A DNA stretch of 6,018 nucleotides from Candidatus Mcinerneyibacteriota bacterium (GTDB lineage: Bacteria; AUK180; JAQVHJ01), in assembly GCA_030630935.1 (NCBI GenBank), contig DAOVMD010000208.1, positions 1-6,018 of the forward strand, in the 5' to 3' direction. The notes beneath the pieces were generated by a model that did no database searches, was not told the DNA's origin, and worked only from the letters and a program-made list of their open reading frames with translations. The position numbers and the translations under genes were made by a program. Of the stretch, positions 5,971 through 6,018 are shown in pieces; positions within the stretch are counted from its first letter, which is position 1; the number at the start of each line of letters is the position of its first letter.

Positions 5971-6018
5971 TTACATTACATGTCTCGTACAAGTCCCTGT
6001 TAAAATTATCTTTTTTAT
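5971..6018 (+). repeat. Dispersed repeat, inverted partner of 193-240; runs off the window
   Basis: It aligns without gaps to the reverse complement of 193-240 at 40 of 48 positions, with a shared exact core AAGTCCCTGT (5991-6000) and the following A/T-rich tail. The match continues to the last base, so the true right end lies outside the window. Confidence 0.6.

Larger units (their letters stand above)
5597..6018. other. Gene-free region downstream of glnS
   Basis: I found no supportable coding sequence on either strand here, and no tRNA cloverleaf. It is built of the right inverted repeat, a hairpin with tandem 7-mers, three related dispersed-repeat segments (5751-5770, 5882-5912, 5971-6018) and a CCCGA..TCGGG hairpin, with T-rich DNA between. 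The window ends inside the last repeat. Confidence 0.65.

Overview
The window is AT-rich bacterial DNA with three blocks: a two-gene restriction-modification (R-M) operon, a small membrane-protein gene, and glnS (glutaminyl-tRNA synthetase). All genes are on the + strand, separated by repeat-rich intergenic DNA. Shine-Dalgarno-like AAGG(A) motifs precede three of the four genes. Two good sigma70-type promoters (TTGACA plus an extended -10) are visible. The low GC, the intergenic TTGAAC-type repeats and the CCCGA..TCGGG hairpins would fit an Ignavibacteriota-like or related FCB-group organism. The SD motifs and consensus promoters argue against a typical Bacteroidota. This placement is inference only.

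Layout. Positions 1-632 hold no intact gene: hairpins, degenerate dispersed repeats, a possible minus-strand coding remnant (412-540) and the promoter of the R-M operon (506-533). Positions 654-1328 encode a putative PD-(D/E)XK restriction endonuclease. Its stop overlaps by 4 bp (ATGA) the start of a 580-residue N6-adenine DNA methyltransferase (1325-3067). A weak terminator-like hairpin follows. Positions 3125-3559 encode a 144-residue protein with two predicted membrane helices and a cytosolic domain that looks like a bacterial PH fold. The gap 3560-3886 contains hairpins, TTGAAC repeats, the left copy of a 46-bp inverted repeat and the glnS promoter. glnS is 3887-5596. The right copy of the 46-bp repeat starts on the last base of its stop codon. 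Positions 5597-6018 hold no gene, only hairpins, a 7-mer tandem repeat and three copies of a dispersed repeat whose inverted partner is at 193-240.

How it works together. The endonuclease and methyltransferase should form one Type II-like R-M system, transcribed from one promoter with the methyltransferase probably translationally coupled to the endonuclease. glnS is a housekeeping gene with its own promoter. No function can be given to the membrane protein and nothing ties it to R-M except position. I found no transposase, integrase, tRNA, CRISPR array or controller (C) protein. The most notable structure is the nested inverted repeats: a 44/46-identical pair hugging glnS, and a diverged (40/48) pair near the two ends of the window.
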